From CAYPNP01 sp964412195 (lineage in GTDB: Bacteria > Acidobacteriota > JAAYUB01): 64,000 nt of DNA. The position numbers and the translations under genes are program-made. This document shows, one piece after another, positions 1 through 8,210 of the stretch. Below the pieces are notes generated by a model. That model did not search any database. It had not been told where the DNA came from and saw only the letters and a program-made list of their open reading frames with translations. The stretch covers positions 62,001 to 126,000 of the forward strand of contig CAYPNP010000008.1 of assembly GCA_964412195.1 (NCBI GenBank). The letters are read 5' to 3'. Numbering within the stretch: position 1 is the stretch's first letter; each line of letters starts with the position of its first letter.

Positions 1-13
1 TTCGATGTTCGAT
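1..13. repeat. TTCGATG heptamer repeat, cut by window edge
   Basis: Two units of the TTCGATG heptamer open the window just downstream of the glycosylase gene that ends at 50. The same heptamer recurs at 4511-4552, 8138-8179, 16073-16250 and 32961-32987. Confidence 0.7.
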
Positions 14-49
14 CGGACGAATCAGGGTGGGGGCTGAAATCAAATGGGG

Positions 50-1030
50 TCAGCGGGATTTTGGGGGGGGCGACAGGCCGAGCAGCGCCATGGCTTTCTG
101 GAGATCCTTCCATGCCTCGGGCTTGGCGTTCTCGTTCCGCAGCAGGTAGGCGGGGTGGTAGGTGGCGATCACGGTGGCGCTGTGGAAGCGGCCGGCGGTG
201 CCCCGCAGCACCCCGATGGACTTCTTGCTGCCGAACAGGAACTGGGCCGCCACCGCGCCGAGGCAGACGATGACCCGGGGCTGGATGATCTCGATCTGCC
301 GGATCAGGAAAGGGCTGCAGGCGGCGACCTCGTCCGGCTCGGGGGTGCGGTTGTCGGGCGGGCGGCACTTGACCACGTTGGCGATGTAGACGTCGTCCCG
401 CCGGAGGGTCATGGCCCGGATCATCTTGTCCAGCAGCTGGCCGGCCCGGCCCACGAACGGCCGGCCGGTGGCGTCTTCGTCGGCACCCGGCCCCTCGCCC
501 ACGAACATCAGGGCGGCGTCCGCGCTACCCTCGCCGAAGACGACGGTCTTGCGGCCGTGGCAGAGCTTGCAGCGGGTGCACTCGCCGATCTCCCGCCGCA
601 GGGCTGCCAGCTGCCGCGCTTTTTCCTCGCGGCTCAATTTCGGCTGGGCGGGCTCCGCGGCCTCCAGCAGCGAGGCCTGGTGGAGCGGCTCCACGAGCGG
701 CGGGGCGGCGGATTTCCCCGGCACTGGCGCGGTGGGCTTCACTGGCGGCGGCACGGGCGGGGCCGGTTTCCCGGCAACCGGAGGCGCGGTTCTCGCCGGA
801 GCGGCGGGAGCCGGCATGACTGCCTTTTCCGGCGCCGCCATTGTCGGCGCCTTCGCCGCGGTGGAAGCGGCCGGCCGCCTGGCCCGGCGCCCGGCCAGGG
901 CCCGGTACTGCTTCCCCCGGCGCCGGTCCGGCGTCAGCACGAACTGCTCGACACCCAGGTCGCCGAAGAAAGCCAGCGACTGGACCAGCTTCTGGAGCGC
1001 CTCGAGGTCGGGGGTTTCTTTCTCGTCCAT
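50..1030 (-). CDS. Family 4 uracil-DNA glycosylase (4Fe-4S), with long N-terminal linker
   Basis: 326 aa. Removes uracil from DNA to start base-excision repair. The catalytic half (from about residue 115) has all four cluster cysteines: a CTRC pair, then KC-RPP and a Cys 16 residues later, the spacing known for thermophilic family 4 enzymes. It also has the GEGPGADED active-site motif and the late THP-like segment TYHPAYLL. Residues about 45-110 are a Pro/Ala-rich linker, so the protein is about 100 residues longer than compact family members. The ATG at 1030 lies 5 bp past the end of era (stop at 1036) and overlaps nothing conserved upstream; an upstream in-frame extension would only read era in another frame. 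Last gene of the gmk operon. The family is certain; the role of the linker is unknown. Confidence 0.92.
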   Translation of the reverse strand: MDEKETPDLEALQKLVQSLAFFGDLGVEQFVLTPDRRRGKQYRALAGRRARRPAASTAAKAPTMAAPEKAVMPAPAAPARTAPPVAGKPAPPVPPPVKPTAPVPGKSAAPPLVEPLHQASLLEAAEPAQPKLSREEKARQLAALRREIGECTRCKLCHGRKTVVFGEGSADAALMFVGEGPGADEDATGRPFVGRAGQLLDKMIRAMTLRRDDVYIANVVKCRPPDNRTPEPDEVAACSPFLIRQIEIIQPRVIVCLGAVAAQFLFGSKKSIGVLRGTAGRFHSATVIATYHPAYLLRNENAKPEAWKDLQKAMALLGLSPPPKSR

Positions 1031-1035
1031 GGCGG

Positions 1036-2088
1036 TCACTGGAGCATGCCCATCTGGCTCAGCAGGGTCATGTTGTTGCGCCAGTTCGGCTCCACGCGCA
1101 CGAACAGGCCGAGGTAGACCCGGCAGCCGAGCAGCGCCTCGCACTCCCGGCGGGCCTCCGAGCCGATGGTCTTGAGCATCTGGCCGCCCTTGCCGATGAC
1201 GATGCCCTTCTGGGAGTCGCGCTCCACCAGGATGGACGCCTCGATCCGCACGATCCGGTCGGAGGCGCGGCGCGACTCGTCCCACAGGTCCACCACCACG
1301 GCGGAGGCGAAGGGCAGCTCCTGGCGGGTATGGACGAGGACCTTCTCCCGGACCAGCTCGGCCGCCAGGAAGCGCTCGGGCGAGTCGGTGATGAAGCCCT
1401 CGTCGTAGAAGTACTCGCCGTCCGGCAGGATGCCGTACAACTCGTCCAGCAAGCCCTTGACGCCGTCGCCGGTCAGGGCGCTGACGGGCAGGTAGGCGGC
1501 ATAGTCGTGCTGCTGGCGGTAGAAGTCGATCACCTCCAGGATCTTCCCCTTCTTGACCAGGTCGATCTTGTTGATGACCAGGACGGCGCGGCGGCCGGCG
1601 TTCTTGACGATGTCCAGGACGAACTGCTCGCCGTGGCCGAACGACTGGGTGATGTCCACCATGTGCACCAGCACGTCGGCGGTGTGGAGCGCGTCGTAGA
1701 TATGCTGCACCATCCGCCGGTTCAGCTCGTGGCCGGGCTTGTGCACGCCGGGGGTGTCGAAGAAGACGATCTGGCCGCGCTTCTCGGTCCGCACGCCGAG
1801 GATGCGCGTGCGGGTGGTCTGGGGCTTGTCGGAGATGATGGCGATCTTCTTGCCGACGATCTGGTTGAGCAGCGTGGACTTGCCGACGTTGGTCCGGCCG
1901 ACGATGGCGGCGTAGCCGCACTTCTTCGGCGGCGGGGGCGGCGCGGCTTTTTTCACCTGCCTCTTCGCCCGGGGCGCAGGAGCTTTCCCGGATGGCGGCG
2001 AGGTCTTCTTCACTGGTTTTTTCCGGGGCGCGGCGGCCCTTTCGGACGGCGGCGCAGCCTTCTTCTCTGATTTCTTCGCTCGGGGCAT
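1036..2088 (-). CDS. era: GTPase Era, ribosome assembly factor
   Basis: 350 aa. Binds 16S rRNA and promotes 30S maturation. G1 is GRTNVGKST (residues 64-72; most Era proteins have GRPNVGKS), followed by the TTRTR switch, DTPGVH (G3), NKID (G4), SAL (G5), and a C-terminal KH domain with the IGKGG loop. The first ~57 residues are a Lys/Pro/Ala-rich extension absent from typical ~300 aa Era; it could contact RNA or may be a late start artefact. The ATG at 2088 has GGAG about 10 nt upstream, which favours the long form. It lies between coaBC (39 bp gap) and the glycosylase gene in the gmk operon. Confidence 0.95.
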   Translation of the reverse strand: MPRAKKSEKKAAPPSERAAAPRKKPVKKTSPPSGKAPAPRAKRQVKKAAPPPPPKKCGYAAIVGRTNVGKSTLLNQIVGKKIAIISDKPQTTRTRILGVRTEKRGQIVFFDTPGVHKPGHELNRRMVQHIYDALHTADVLVHMVDITQSFGHGEQFVLDIVKNAGRRAVLVINKIDLVKKGKILEVIDFYRQQHDYAAYLPVSALTGDGVKGLLDELYGILPDGEYFYDEGFITDSPERFLAAELVREKVLVHTRQELPFASAVVVDLWDESRRASDRIVRIEASILVERDSQKGIVIGKGGQMLKTIGSEARRECEALLGCRVYLGLFVRVEPNWRNNMTLLSQMGMLQ

Positions 2089-2127
2089 TTGGATTTCTCC
2101 GGATGGCGGCCCGGCGGCCGCGGGTTG

Positions 2128-3312
2128 CTATCGGCGCTCCAGGCAGGTCTCGATCTCGTCCAGCAGGCGGGCGGCGATGACCTCCTTGGGCTGGTTGTCC
2201 ACGGCCACGGAGCCGCCCGTGCGGCGGAGGAGGATGACAGAATGGACGTCGGTGCCGAAGCCGCGCCCAGGGCCGACCAGGTTCGCCACCATCAGGTCGG
2301 CGCCCTTGGCCTGCATCTTCCGCAGGGCGTTCTCGGTGGCGTCCTCGGTCTCGGCGGCGTATCCCACGATGGCCTGGCCGGCCCGCCGGGACCGGCCCAG
2401 CTCGGCCAGGATGTCGACGGTACGGACCAACTCCAGGGTCAGCGCCCCCAGGCCCTTCTTGATCTTGCGGGGGCTGTACTCGGCGGGGGTGTAGTCGGCC
2501 ACGGCGGCGGCCATGACCACGGCGTCGGCCAGCGGCGCGCGCTGCAGGACGGCCTCGGCCATCTGGGCGGCGCTGCGCACATCCACCCGCTCACAGGGGA
2601 AGTCCTCCGCCGCCACGCCCGGCCCGGCCACCAGGATCACGGACGCGCCGCGGCGCGCGGCCACCCGGGCCACCGCCGTCCCCATCTTGCCCGAGGCGCG
2701 GTTGGTCACGAAGCGGACCGGGTCCAGGTCCTCGGCCGTCGGCCCGGCCGTGACCAGGACGGTGCGCCCGGCCAGGGTCTTGGGGGTCACGGCGGACTCG
2801 ACCGCCTCGACGATCCGGTCCAGCTCGGCCAGCCGGCCGGACCCTGTCTCGCCGCAGGCCAGGAACCCGCTGTCCGGATCCACGACGATGACGCCGCGGC
2901 CGCGCAGCGTGGCGACGTTTTCCCGGGTGGCCGGGTGGTCCCACATGGCGAAGTTCATGGCCGGGGCGACCACCACCGGCGTCCGGGTGCCGAGGTAGAA
3001 GGTGGACAGGAAGTCGTCGGCGATCCCGCAGGCGAACTTGGCCAGGCTGTTGGCCGTGGCCGGCGCCACGCACAGAACCTGCGAACGGCGGGCCAGGGCG
3101 ATGTGCTCCACCTCCCAATCGCCGGCGCGGTCGAACATGCCCGCCACCAGCGGGTGCCGGGAGATGGTCTCGAAGGTCAGCGGGGTGACGAACCGGAGAG
3201 CGTGGCGGGTGGCCACGACCTGGACTTCGTGGCCGCGGCCCTGGAAGCGGCGGATCAGCTCCACCGCCTTGTAGGCCCCGATGCAGCCGGTGACGCCCAG
3301 GACGATGAACAC
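2128..3312 (-). CDS. coaBC: Bifunctional phosphopantothenoylcysteine decarboxylase / phosphopantothenate-cysteine ligase
   Basis: 394 aa. Catalyses two consecutive steps of coenzyme A synthesis. The N-terminal flavoprotein half (CoaC) shows GVTGCIGAYKA, the active-site His in EHIALARR, the PAMN motif, and the flap cysteine in ACGETGSGRL. The C-terminal half (CoaB, from about residue 185) begins VLVTAGPTAEDLDPVR and contains the NRASGKMG nucleotide-binding segment. GTG start with a strong GAGGAGG site a few bases upstream, 9 bp after rpoZ. Usual family length; the gmk-rpoZ-coaBC order is widely conserved in bacteria. Confidence 0.96.
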   Translation of the reverse strand: MFIVLGVTGCIGAYKAVELIRRFQGRGHEVQVVATRHALRFVTPLTFETISRHPLVAGMFDRAGDWEVEHIALARRSQVLCVAPATANSLAKFACGIADDFLSTFYLGTRTPVVVAPAMNFAMWDHPATRENVATLRGRGVIVVDPDSGFLACGETGSGRLAELDRIVEAVESAVTPKTLAGRTVLVTAGPTAEDLDPVRFVTNRASGKMGTAVARVAARRGASVILVAGPGVAAEDFPCERVDVRSAAQMAEAVLQRAPLADAVVMAAAVADYTPAEYSPRKIKKGLGALTLELVRTVDILAELGRSRRAGQAIVGYAAETEDATENALRKMQAKGADLMVANLVGPGRGFGTDVHSVILLRRTGGSVAVDNQPKEVIAARLLDEIETCLERR

Positions 3313-3321
3313 GCGGCCTCC

Positions 3322-3549
3322 TCAGTCGGAGTCGAGCACGGGGGAGGTCTCCGGCAGCTCGGGCTCGGGGCGGTCGATGATCACGAACTCGACCTGCTCG
3401 CCCATCAGCTCGTCGATGGCCCGGTAGGTGGGCTTCACGTGCGCGGTCTTGACCAGCGGCACGGCGCCCTGCTGGAGCTGCTTGGCGCGCTCGGCGGCGA
3501 GCAGCACGAACAGGTACTTGCTGGGCACGTTGGAGGGCAACTTAATCAT
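3322..3549 (-). CDS. rpoZ: RNA polymerase omega subunit
   Basis: 75 aa. Small RNA polymerase subunit that chaperones beta-prime assembly. Seen: the early PSNVPSKYLFVLLAAERAKQL helix region and the TAHVKPTYRAIDEL segment typical of omega in gmk-linked operons. The ATG overlaps the 3' end of gmk by 8 bp, implying translational coupling. The acidic C-terminal tail is short. Identification rests on both sequence and position between gmk and coaBC. Confidence 0.9.
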   Translation of the reverse strand: MIKLPSNVPSKYLFVLLAAERAKQLQQGAVPLVKTAHVKPTYRAIDELMGEQVEFVIIDRPEPELPETSPVLDSD

Positions 3550-4180
3550 GGTTCACCTCTTCGAATGTCTGCGCAATCTCTCGGATGCGCGCCCGGTTGT
3601 TCACGGTTCGGGAGCGCGCGGCCCGGACGATGGTCACGATTTCGGCGGCGGCCGCGTCGGCGTCCTCGTTGACCACCGCGTACGCGTATTCGCCGACGGC
3701 GCGGATCTCCTCGCGGGCCTGGATGAGGCGGCGGCGGATGTCGTCGTCGCCGCCGGCGCCCCGCGCCCGCAGGCGCTGCTCCTGGACCCGGTACGACGGC
3801 GGCAGGACGAAGATCAGGAGCGCGTTGGGATTCGCCGCCTTCACCTGCATCCCGCCCTGGACCTCGATCTCCAGCAGCACGTCCCGCCCCGCGGCGGTCT
3901 GGCTCTCGGCGAACGTGCGGGAGGTCCCGTAGAGGTAGCCGAGGTAGGTGGCCCACTCGTAGAACTCGCCCTCGTCGAGCATGTTCCGGAAGGTGGCCTC
4001 GTCGACGAAGAAGTAGTCCTGGCCGTGGACCTCACCGGACCGCGGCGGCCGGGTGGTATAGGAGACGGAGAAGATCGTGTCTTCCAGCTCCGCCAGCACC
4101 TTGTGGACGAGCGTGGTCTTTCCGGAGCCCGAGGGCGCCGAAATCACCACCAGGTTGCCTGTCCGTCGGGGGGCGGTCAT
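3542..4180 (-). CDS. gmk: Guanylate kinase
   Basis: 212 aa. Phosphorylates GMP to GDP with ATP. P-loop APSGSGKTT near residue 15, GMP-binding SYTTRPPRSGEVHGQDYFFV region with the family's conserved arginines and tyrosine, and EIEVQGGMQVK in the core. Length is normal. First gene of the gmk-rpoZ-coaBC-era-glycosylase operon. The ATG at 4180 has a GGAGAGAG site, and a clear promoter lies about 40 bp upstream (4218-4246). Confidence 0.97.
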   Translation of the reverse strand: MTAPRRTGNLVVISAPSGSGKTTLVHKVLAELEDTIFSVSYTTRPPRSGEVHGQDYFFVDEATFRNMLDEGEFYEWATYLGYLYGTSRTFAESQTAAGRDVLLEIEVQGGMQVKAANPNALLIFVLPPSYRVQEQRLRARGAGGDDDIRRRLIQAREEIRAVGEYAYAVVNEDADAAAAEIVTIVRAARSRTVNNRARIREIAQTFEEVNHD

Positions 4181-4217
4181 CCGTCTCTCTCCTGCGCCGG
4201 TCGGCGAAAGGAGCGGT

Positions 4218-4246
4218 ACTATATACGAAAAGGGGAGAAATGTAAA
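4218..4246 (-). promoter_or_regulatory. Sigma-70-type promoter of the gmk operon
   Basis: Read on the minus strand: TTTACA, 17 bp spacer, TATAGT (5/6 matches for each box). Predicted start near 4211 gives a leader of about 30 nt before gmk. Confidence 0.75.
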
Positions 4247-4254
4247 GGGTTTGC

Positions 4255-4552
4255 TCGATTGCGAATTGCCAATTGCGAATTGCGAATTGGGAACTGCGGA
4301 CTTCGGACATCGGGACTCGGGGCTAGGGGCTCGGGACTCGGGGCTCGGATAGCAGATTTCGGATTGCGGATTGCGGATTGCGGATTGCGGATTGAAAACC
4401 TTTCGTGTGGTTCGTGTGGTTCGTGGTTTGATCCGGATTGCGGCTTGCGGGTTGGTACCCTTTCGTGTGGTTCGTGTGGTTCGTGGTTTTGATTTTGGAT
4501 TGCGGCTTGACTTCGATGTTCGATGTTCAGTGTTCGATGTTCGATGTTCGGT
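4255..4552. repeat. Intergenic mosaic of short tandem repeats
   Basis: The 372 bp gap between gmk and the zinc-ribbon gene holds the gmk promoter and then only repeats: GCGAATT units (4258-4292), GGACTCG/GGGCTCG units (4310-4348), GGATTGC units (4360-4396), two copies of a TTCGTGTGG nonamer block (4400-4428 and 4460-4489, each followed by GGATTGCGGCTTG), and TTCGATG units (4511-4552). The last block abuts the stop codon of the gene ending at 4553. No gene or RNA was recognised. Confidence 0.85.
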
Positions 4553-5044
4553 TCAGAGTTCGTAAAGGGTCTCGTCATGCTTCGGCGGCAGATGCTTGTG
4601 CCGGAATTTCTTCATCCCCTCCACGGAGAACGGGTCCTCGTTCTCGAACACATCGCCGAGCTGCTCCTCGATGGCGTCGGGGTCCTCGCCCGCCTCCAGC
4701 CGCCGGATGGCCTCCTCCATGCCGCCCCCCAGGGGCAGCCCGGTCGCGTCGTAGAGCTTGCGCATCATGGCGGCCATCTGGCGCGGGTCGTTCTCGTCCA
4801 GCCCCTCGGCCTCGCCGGCCAGCGCCTCCATGGCCTGCTCCAGCTTGGACTCGTCCATGCCGGGCGGCAGGTCGGGCTCGTCCGCCTCCTTGAGCCCCCG
4901 CGAGACGGCGAAGCGGGACACCTGGCGCTCCAGGTCCGGCCGGCTGCAGCGCGGGCAGGCCGGGCGCTTGTCGGGATCCACCGCGCGGCTCAGGAAGTTG
5001 AAGACCGTGTGGCAGTCGGGGCAGTAGAACTCGTAGACGGGCAT
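4553..5044 (-). CDS. FmdB-like zinc ribbon protein
   Basis: 163 aa. N-terminal zinc ribbon with paired cysteines (FYCPDCHTVF, then ACPRCSRPDL) of the FmdB/YgzB-like family, followed by an acidic helical region (residues about 50-150) with DESKLEQAMEAL and a Gly-rich turn. FmdB proteins are putative regulators, but the biochemical role of this longer subtype is not established. The ATG at 5044 has a consensus TAGGAGGAG site and a perfect TATAAT promoter just upstream. Single-gene unit. Confidence 0.8.
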   Translation of the reverse strand: MPVYEFYCPDCHTVFNFLSRAVDPDKRPACPRCSRPDLERQVSRFAVSRGLKEADEPDLPPGMDESKLEQAMEALAGEAEGLDENDPRQMAAMMRKLYDATGLPLGGGMEEAIRRLEAGEDPDAIEEQLGDVFENEDPFSVEGMKKFRHKHLPPKHDETLYEL

Positions 5045-5066
5045 GGGAGTCTCCTCCTAGGTGGAG

Positions 5067-5095
5067 ATTATATTCAAAGACGGTGAATCGGTGAA
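5067..5095 (-). promoter_or_regulatory. Promoter of the FmdB-like gene
   Basis: Minus strand: TTCACC, 17 bp, TATAAT. The -10 box is perfect. The -35 box lies inside the first unit of a period-9 tandem repeat (GGTGAATC units, 5081-5119), so the repeat itself supplies part of the promoter. Confidence 0.7.
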
Positions 5096-5310
5096 TAGGT
5101 GAATCGGTGAATCGGCAAACCGACGATGGACCATGGACGATGGACCATTGGGACAGACCATGGACGATGGACCATGGACGATAGACGATGAACGCCATTG
5201 ATGGTCCATGGTCTATGGTCTATGGTCTATGGTCCATGGTCCATGGTCTATGGTCTATGGTCCACGGTCCATGGTCTATGGTCTATGGTCCATGGTCATG
5301 GGTCCCTGGT
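5081..5310. repeat. Short tandem repeats: GGTGAATC units and CCATGGT/CTATGGT heptamers
   Basis: 5081-5119 has GGTGAATCG-like units. 5125-5190 has ATGGACC/ATGGACG units. 5197-5310 has about sixteen GGTCTAT/GGTCCAT heptamers, the inverse complement of the 5125-5190 block, so the two tracts can pair into a long hairpin. Fills most of the 338 bp gap before the GH31 gene. Confidence 0.85.
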
Positions 5311-5316
5311 CCTCCC

Positions 5317-5345
5317 TATGCAAACCCCCGAAAGTGGTGTATAAA
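5317..5345 (+). promoter_or_regulatory. Possible promoter of the GH31 gene
   Basis: TATGCA, 17 bp, TATAAA. The -10 is good and the -35 is poor (3/6). It sits immediately after the heptamer tract and about 40 bp before the chosen ATG. Confidence 0.45.
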
Positions 5346-5382
5346 CAGAGCCGTCGAACCGACATCGCCTCGAGGAGCACCC

Positions 5383-8019
5383 ATGGCCCGATCCGCACGG
5401 AGATTCCGAGCCATTGCCTGGACGGTCCTGCTGCTGGCCCTGGCCGGCGCGGCCGTCGACCTCCCCGCCCAGGAGAAGGCCGCCGCCCCGCCCGCCCGCG
5501 ACCCGCGGGACACCCCGCTGTACCGCCGGGTGAACATCCACGACCCGCAGAACCTCTTCATCCCGCCGCTGATCCTCAAGCACGTCGTCCAGCTGCCCAC
5601 GCCATGGGAGGATCCCCTCGCGCTCGGCCAGGTGGAGGCGACCGGTCCGGTCACGGCCGTGTCAGCCGAGGAACGCGCAGTGTCGATCTCCACGGCTACC
5701 TTCCGCATTACCTTCACCCTGGAGGGCCCGGCCCTGCACATCGTCGCCCGGCGGCTAGGGGCCAGGGACGGCGAAGTCTTCCCATCGCTGACTCTGAAAG
5801 AGCCGCTGCCGCTGCACTCGCTCCAAATCAAAGAGGATCCGGAGTTCATCACCCTGAGCAGCGCGGCCGCACCCGGAGTCCTCTGCCGGATCCGCCGCGG
5901 CGACGCCGCCCTGATCTTCCCGTGGGGCCCGGACTCCGGCGCCCCCGAAGACGTCTACCGGGTCGTCTACTCCCGCCGGGACCAGCGCCTGTACGTGCTG
6001 GCGGGGCTCGGCCCGGACGACCACGTCTACGGCCTGGGCATGAAGACCGGCCGGCTGGACCGGCGCGACCAGGGCTACGTGATGTGGAACTCCGACACCT
6101 TCGGCGCCCACGAGGCCAAGGACCCCGTCTACGCCAGCATCCCCTTCTACCTGCTGACCGACGCATCCGGAGAGGGGACGCGCGGCGTGTTCGTGGACGA
6201 CCCGTCCGACGTGATCGTGGACTTCGCCCGCACCTACGCCGGGCAAGCCTTCTTCTCCACCGCCAACGGCCAGGCCGGCTTCTACCTCTTCCGCGCCCCG
6301 CGCCTGCGCGGCGTGCTGGCCGACTACCAGGCCCTCACCGGCACTTTCCCGCTGCCGCCGGCGTGGGCGCTGGGCTACCACCAGTCGGCCCACACCTACT
6401 TCCCCGCGGCGCGGGTGCTGGAGATCGCGAAGACCTTCCGCGACAAGGACATCCCCTGCGACGCGCTCTACCTGGACATCATCCACCAGGACGACTACCA
6501 GCCCTTCACCTGGAACCGGCAGCACTTCCCCGACCCGCCGGCCATGATCCGGCAGCTCCACGACCTCGGCTTCCGGGTGCTGACCATCATCGACCCCGGC
6601 ATCAAGGTGGACGAGGACTATCCGGTTTTCCGCGAGGGCCGCAAGGAGGGCTTCTTCCTCCGCACCGACGACGGGAAGCTGTACGCCAACAACATCTGGC
6701 CCGGCTACAGCGCCTTCCCCGACTTCCTGCAGGAGAAGTGCCGCCGCTGGTGGGCCGGCTGGCACGACGCCTACCTGCGCCAGGGAGTGGACGCCTTCAA
6801 GAACGACATGTCCGAGCCGGCCACCTTCAACAAGACCTGGAGCATGCTCTACTACGACGAGCAGACGAAGATGCCGGGCTTCCTCGAGGAGGGCACCCTG
6901 GACAGCAACGTCGTCAGCCGCTCGCGGGAGTTCGGCACGGTGCCCCACCGCTTCTTCCACAACGCCTACGGCCTCTACGAGAGCCTGGCCACCTGGCGCG
7001 CCCAGGAAGCGTACGACGACCGGCGCCCCTTCGTGCTGATGCGCAACACCGCCGCCTCCGGCCAGAAGAGCACCTACGTCTGGACCGGCGACACCAACAG
7101 CGACTGGGCCTCGCTGCGCCTGAGCCTGCAGATGCTCCTGTCGCTGAACCTGTCGGGCTTCCCGGTCAGCGGGGCCGACAACGGCGGCTTCGGCGGCCGC
7201 TGCAGCGCCGAGCTGTACCAGCGCTGGACGGAGTTCTCCACCTTCAGCCCCTTCTTCCGGACCCACTACTTCTACGTCGAGCAGTGCCTGGACAAGGAAC
7301 CGTGGGCGTACGGCCCCGAGGTGGAATCGGTGATCGCCCGCTACATCCGGCTGCGCTACCGACTGCTGCCCTACTTCTACACCGCCGCCTGGCGGGCGCA
7401 CGAGGAGCGCGCCCCGCTGCTGCGGCCGATGTTCTACGACTGGGAGGGCCAACCGCCGGCCTACGCCGCCGTGGACCAGTACCTCTGGGGGCCGGACTTC
7501 CTGGTGGCGCCGGTGCTGGAGCCCGGGGCCAAGGGGCGTTTCGTCTGGCTGCCGCCCGGCGTGTGGTACGATTTCTGGACCGGAACCCGATGGACCTCGC
7601 TGGGCGAGTCGCGCTACGTCGAGGCGCCACTGGATACGATCCCCGTCTGGGTCCGCGCCGGCCGGATCGTCCCCACCATGGCACCGGGCCACAATTCCGC
7701 CGCCTTCCCGCCGGCGCAGCTCATCCTGGAGGCCTACTTGCTGGACGGCCGGGCGGAGGGGACGGCGTACCTGGACGACGGGGCCACCCGGAAGTACCAA
7801 CGCGGCGAATGGACCCGCTGCGACTTCCGCCTGGCGCCGGACGAGGTGGCGCTGGCGCTCGAGCTGAACACCACCGGGCCGGCCCGCTTCCTGCCGAAGA
7901 GCCTGGCGCTGAAGCTGCACGGCACGCCGGCGGAGTGCCGGACCGTGCGCTTCCGCGGCCAGGAGATCCCTGTGGTGATGGCTGACGGGGCTCCCACCGC
8001 CACCATCGACCTGAAATAG
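5383..8019 (+). CDS. Secreted glycoside hydrolase family 31 (alpha-glucosidase-like)
   Basis: 878 aa with a signal peptide (MARSARRFR then a hydrophobic stretch ending near ...LPAQ). Retaining alpha-glycosidase. The catalytic nucleophile is Asp475 in FKNDMSEP and the acid/base Asp570 in WTGDTNSDW; the downstream GADNGGFGG segment is typical of GH31. An N-terminal beta-sandwich precedes the barrel and two beta domains follow. The ATG at 5383 has GAGGAG upstream. A longer in-frame reading back to 5188 would translate the heptamer repeat and was rejected. Exact substrate (alpha-glucan, alpha-xyloside) cannot be read from sequence. Single-gene unit. Confidence 0.9.
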   Translation: MARSARRFRAIAWTVLLLALAGAAVDLPAQEKAAAPPARDPRDTPLYRRVNIHDPQNLFIPPLILKHVVQLPTPWEDPLALGQVEATGPVTAVSAEERAVSISTATFRITFTLEGPALHIVARRLGARDGEVFPSLTLKEPLPLHSLQIKEDPEFITLSSAAAPGVLCRIRRGDAALIFPWGPDSGAPEDVYRVVYSRRDQRLYVLAGLGPDDHVYGLGMKTGRLDRRDQGYVMWNSDTFGAHEAKDPVYASIPFYLLTDASGEGTRGVFVDDPSDVIVDFARTYAGQAFFSTANGQAGFYLFRAPRLRGVLADYQALTGTFPLPPAWALGYHQSAHTYFPAARVLEIAKTFRDKDIPCDALYLDIIHQDDYQPFTWNRQHFPDPPAMIRQLHDLGFRVLTIIDPGIKVDEDYPVFREGRKEGFFLRTDDGKLYANNIWPGYSAFPDFLQEKCRRWWAGWHDAYLRQGVDAFKNDMSEPATFNKTWSMLYYDEQTKMPGFLEEGTLDSNVVSRSREFGTVPHRFFHNAYGLYESLATWRAQEAYDDRRPFVLMRNTAASGQKSTYVWTGDTNSDWASLRLSLQMLLSLNLSGFPVSGADNGGFGGRCSAELYQRWTEFSTFSPFFRTHYFYVEQCLDKEPWAYGPEVESVIARYIRLRYRLLPYFYTAAWRAHEERAPLLRPMFYDWEGQPPAYAAVDQYLWGPDFLVAPVLEPGAKGRFVWLPPGVWYDFWTGTRWTSLGESRYVEAPLDTIPVWVRAGRIVPTMAPGHNSAAFPPAQLILEAYLLDGRAEGTAYLDDGATRKYQRGEWTRCDFRLAPDEVALALELNTTGPARFLPKSLALKLHGTPAECRTVRFRGQEIPVVMADGAPTATIDLK

Positions 8020-8023
8020 AATT

Positions 8024-8190
8024 ATTCACCACAGAGGCACAGAGGACACAGAGGGAATCGGAACGTTGAACGCTGAACTTCGAACGCCGAAAGCTGAAAG
8101 TGGAATCCACCCGGGATTTTTATCTCCGGTTTCCGAGTTCGATGTTCGATGTTCAATGTTCGATGTTCGATGTTCGATTGCTTCCCGGCA
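8024..8190. repeat. CACAGAGG, GAACGCTGAAC and TTCGATG repeat mosaic
   Basis: 8029-8054: CACAGAGG-type octamers. 8061-8098: GAACGTTGAACGCTGAA-like units. 8138-8179: TTCGATG heptamers. The block lies between the GH31 stop and the glycosyltransferase start. Confidence 0.8.
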
Positions 8191-8210
8191 AGATTGAAGG
8201 AGTTGAGAGA

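Noticed and set aside
1037..1921. N-terminal extension of the family 4 glycosylase through the era gene
   Set aside because: Same-strand frame is open because of high GC, but the sequence is era read in another frame and the enzyme starts at 1030.
4219..4578. Open frame translating the repeat block at 4255-4552
   Set aside because: The product is a translated repeat (IEHRTLNIEHR-like) and has no start signal or homology beyond other translated repeats.
5197..5310. CRISPR array
   Set aside because: Units are 6-9 bp, contiguous, with no unique spacers and no cas genes nearby.
5188..5382. Possible N-terminal extension of the GH31 protein
   Set aside because: It would translate the GGTCTAT heptamer tract; the ATG at 5383 has a ribosome site and starts a clean signal peptide.
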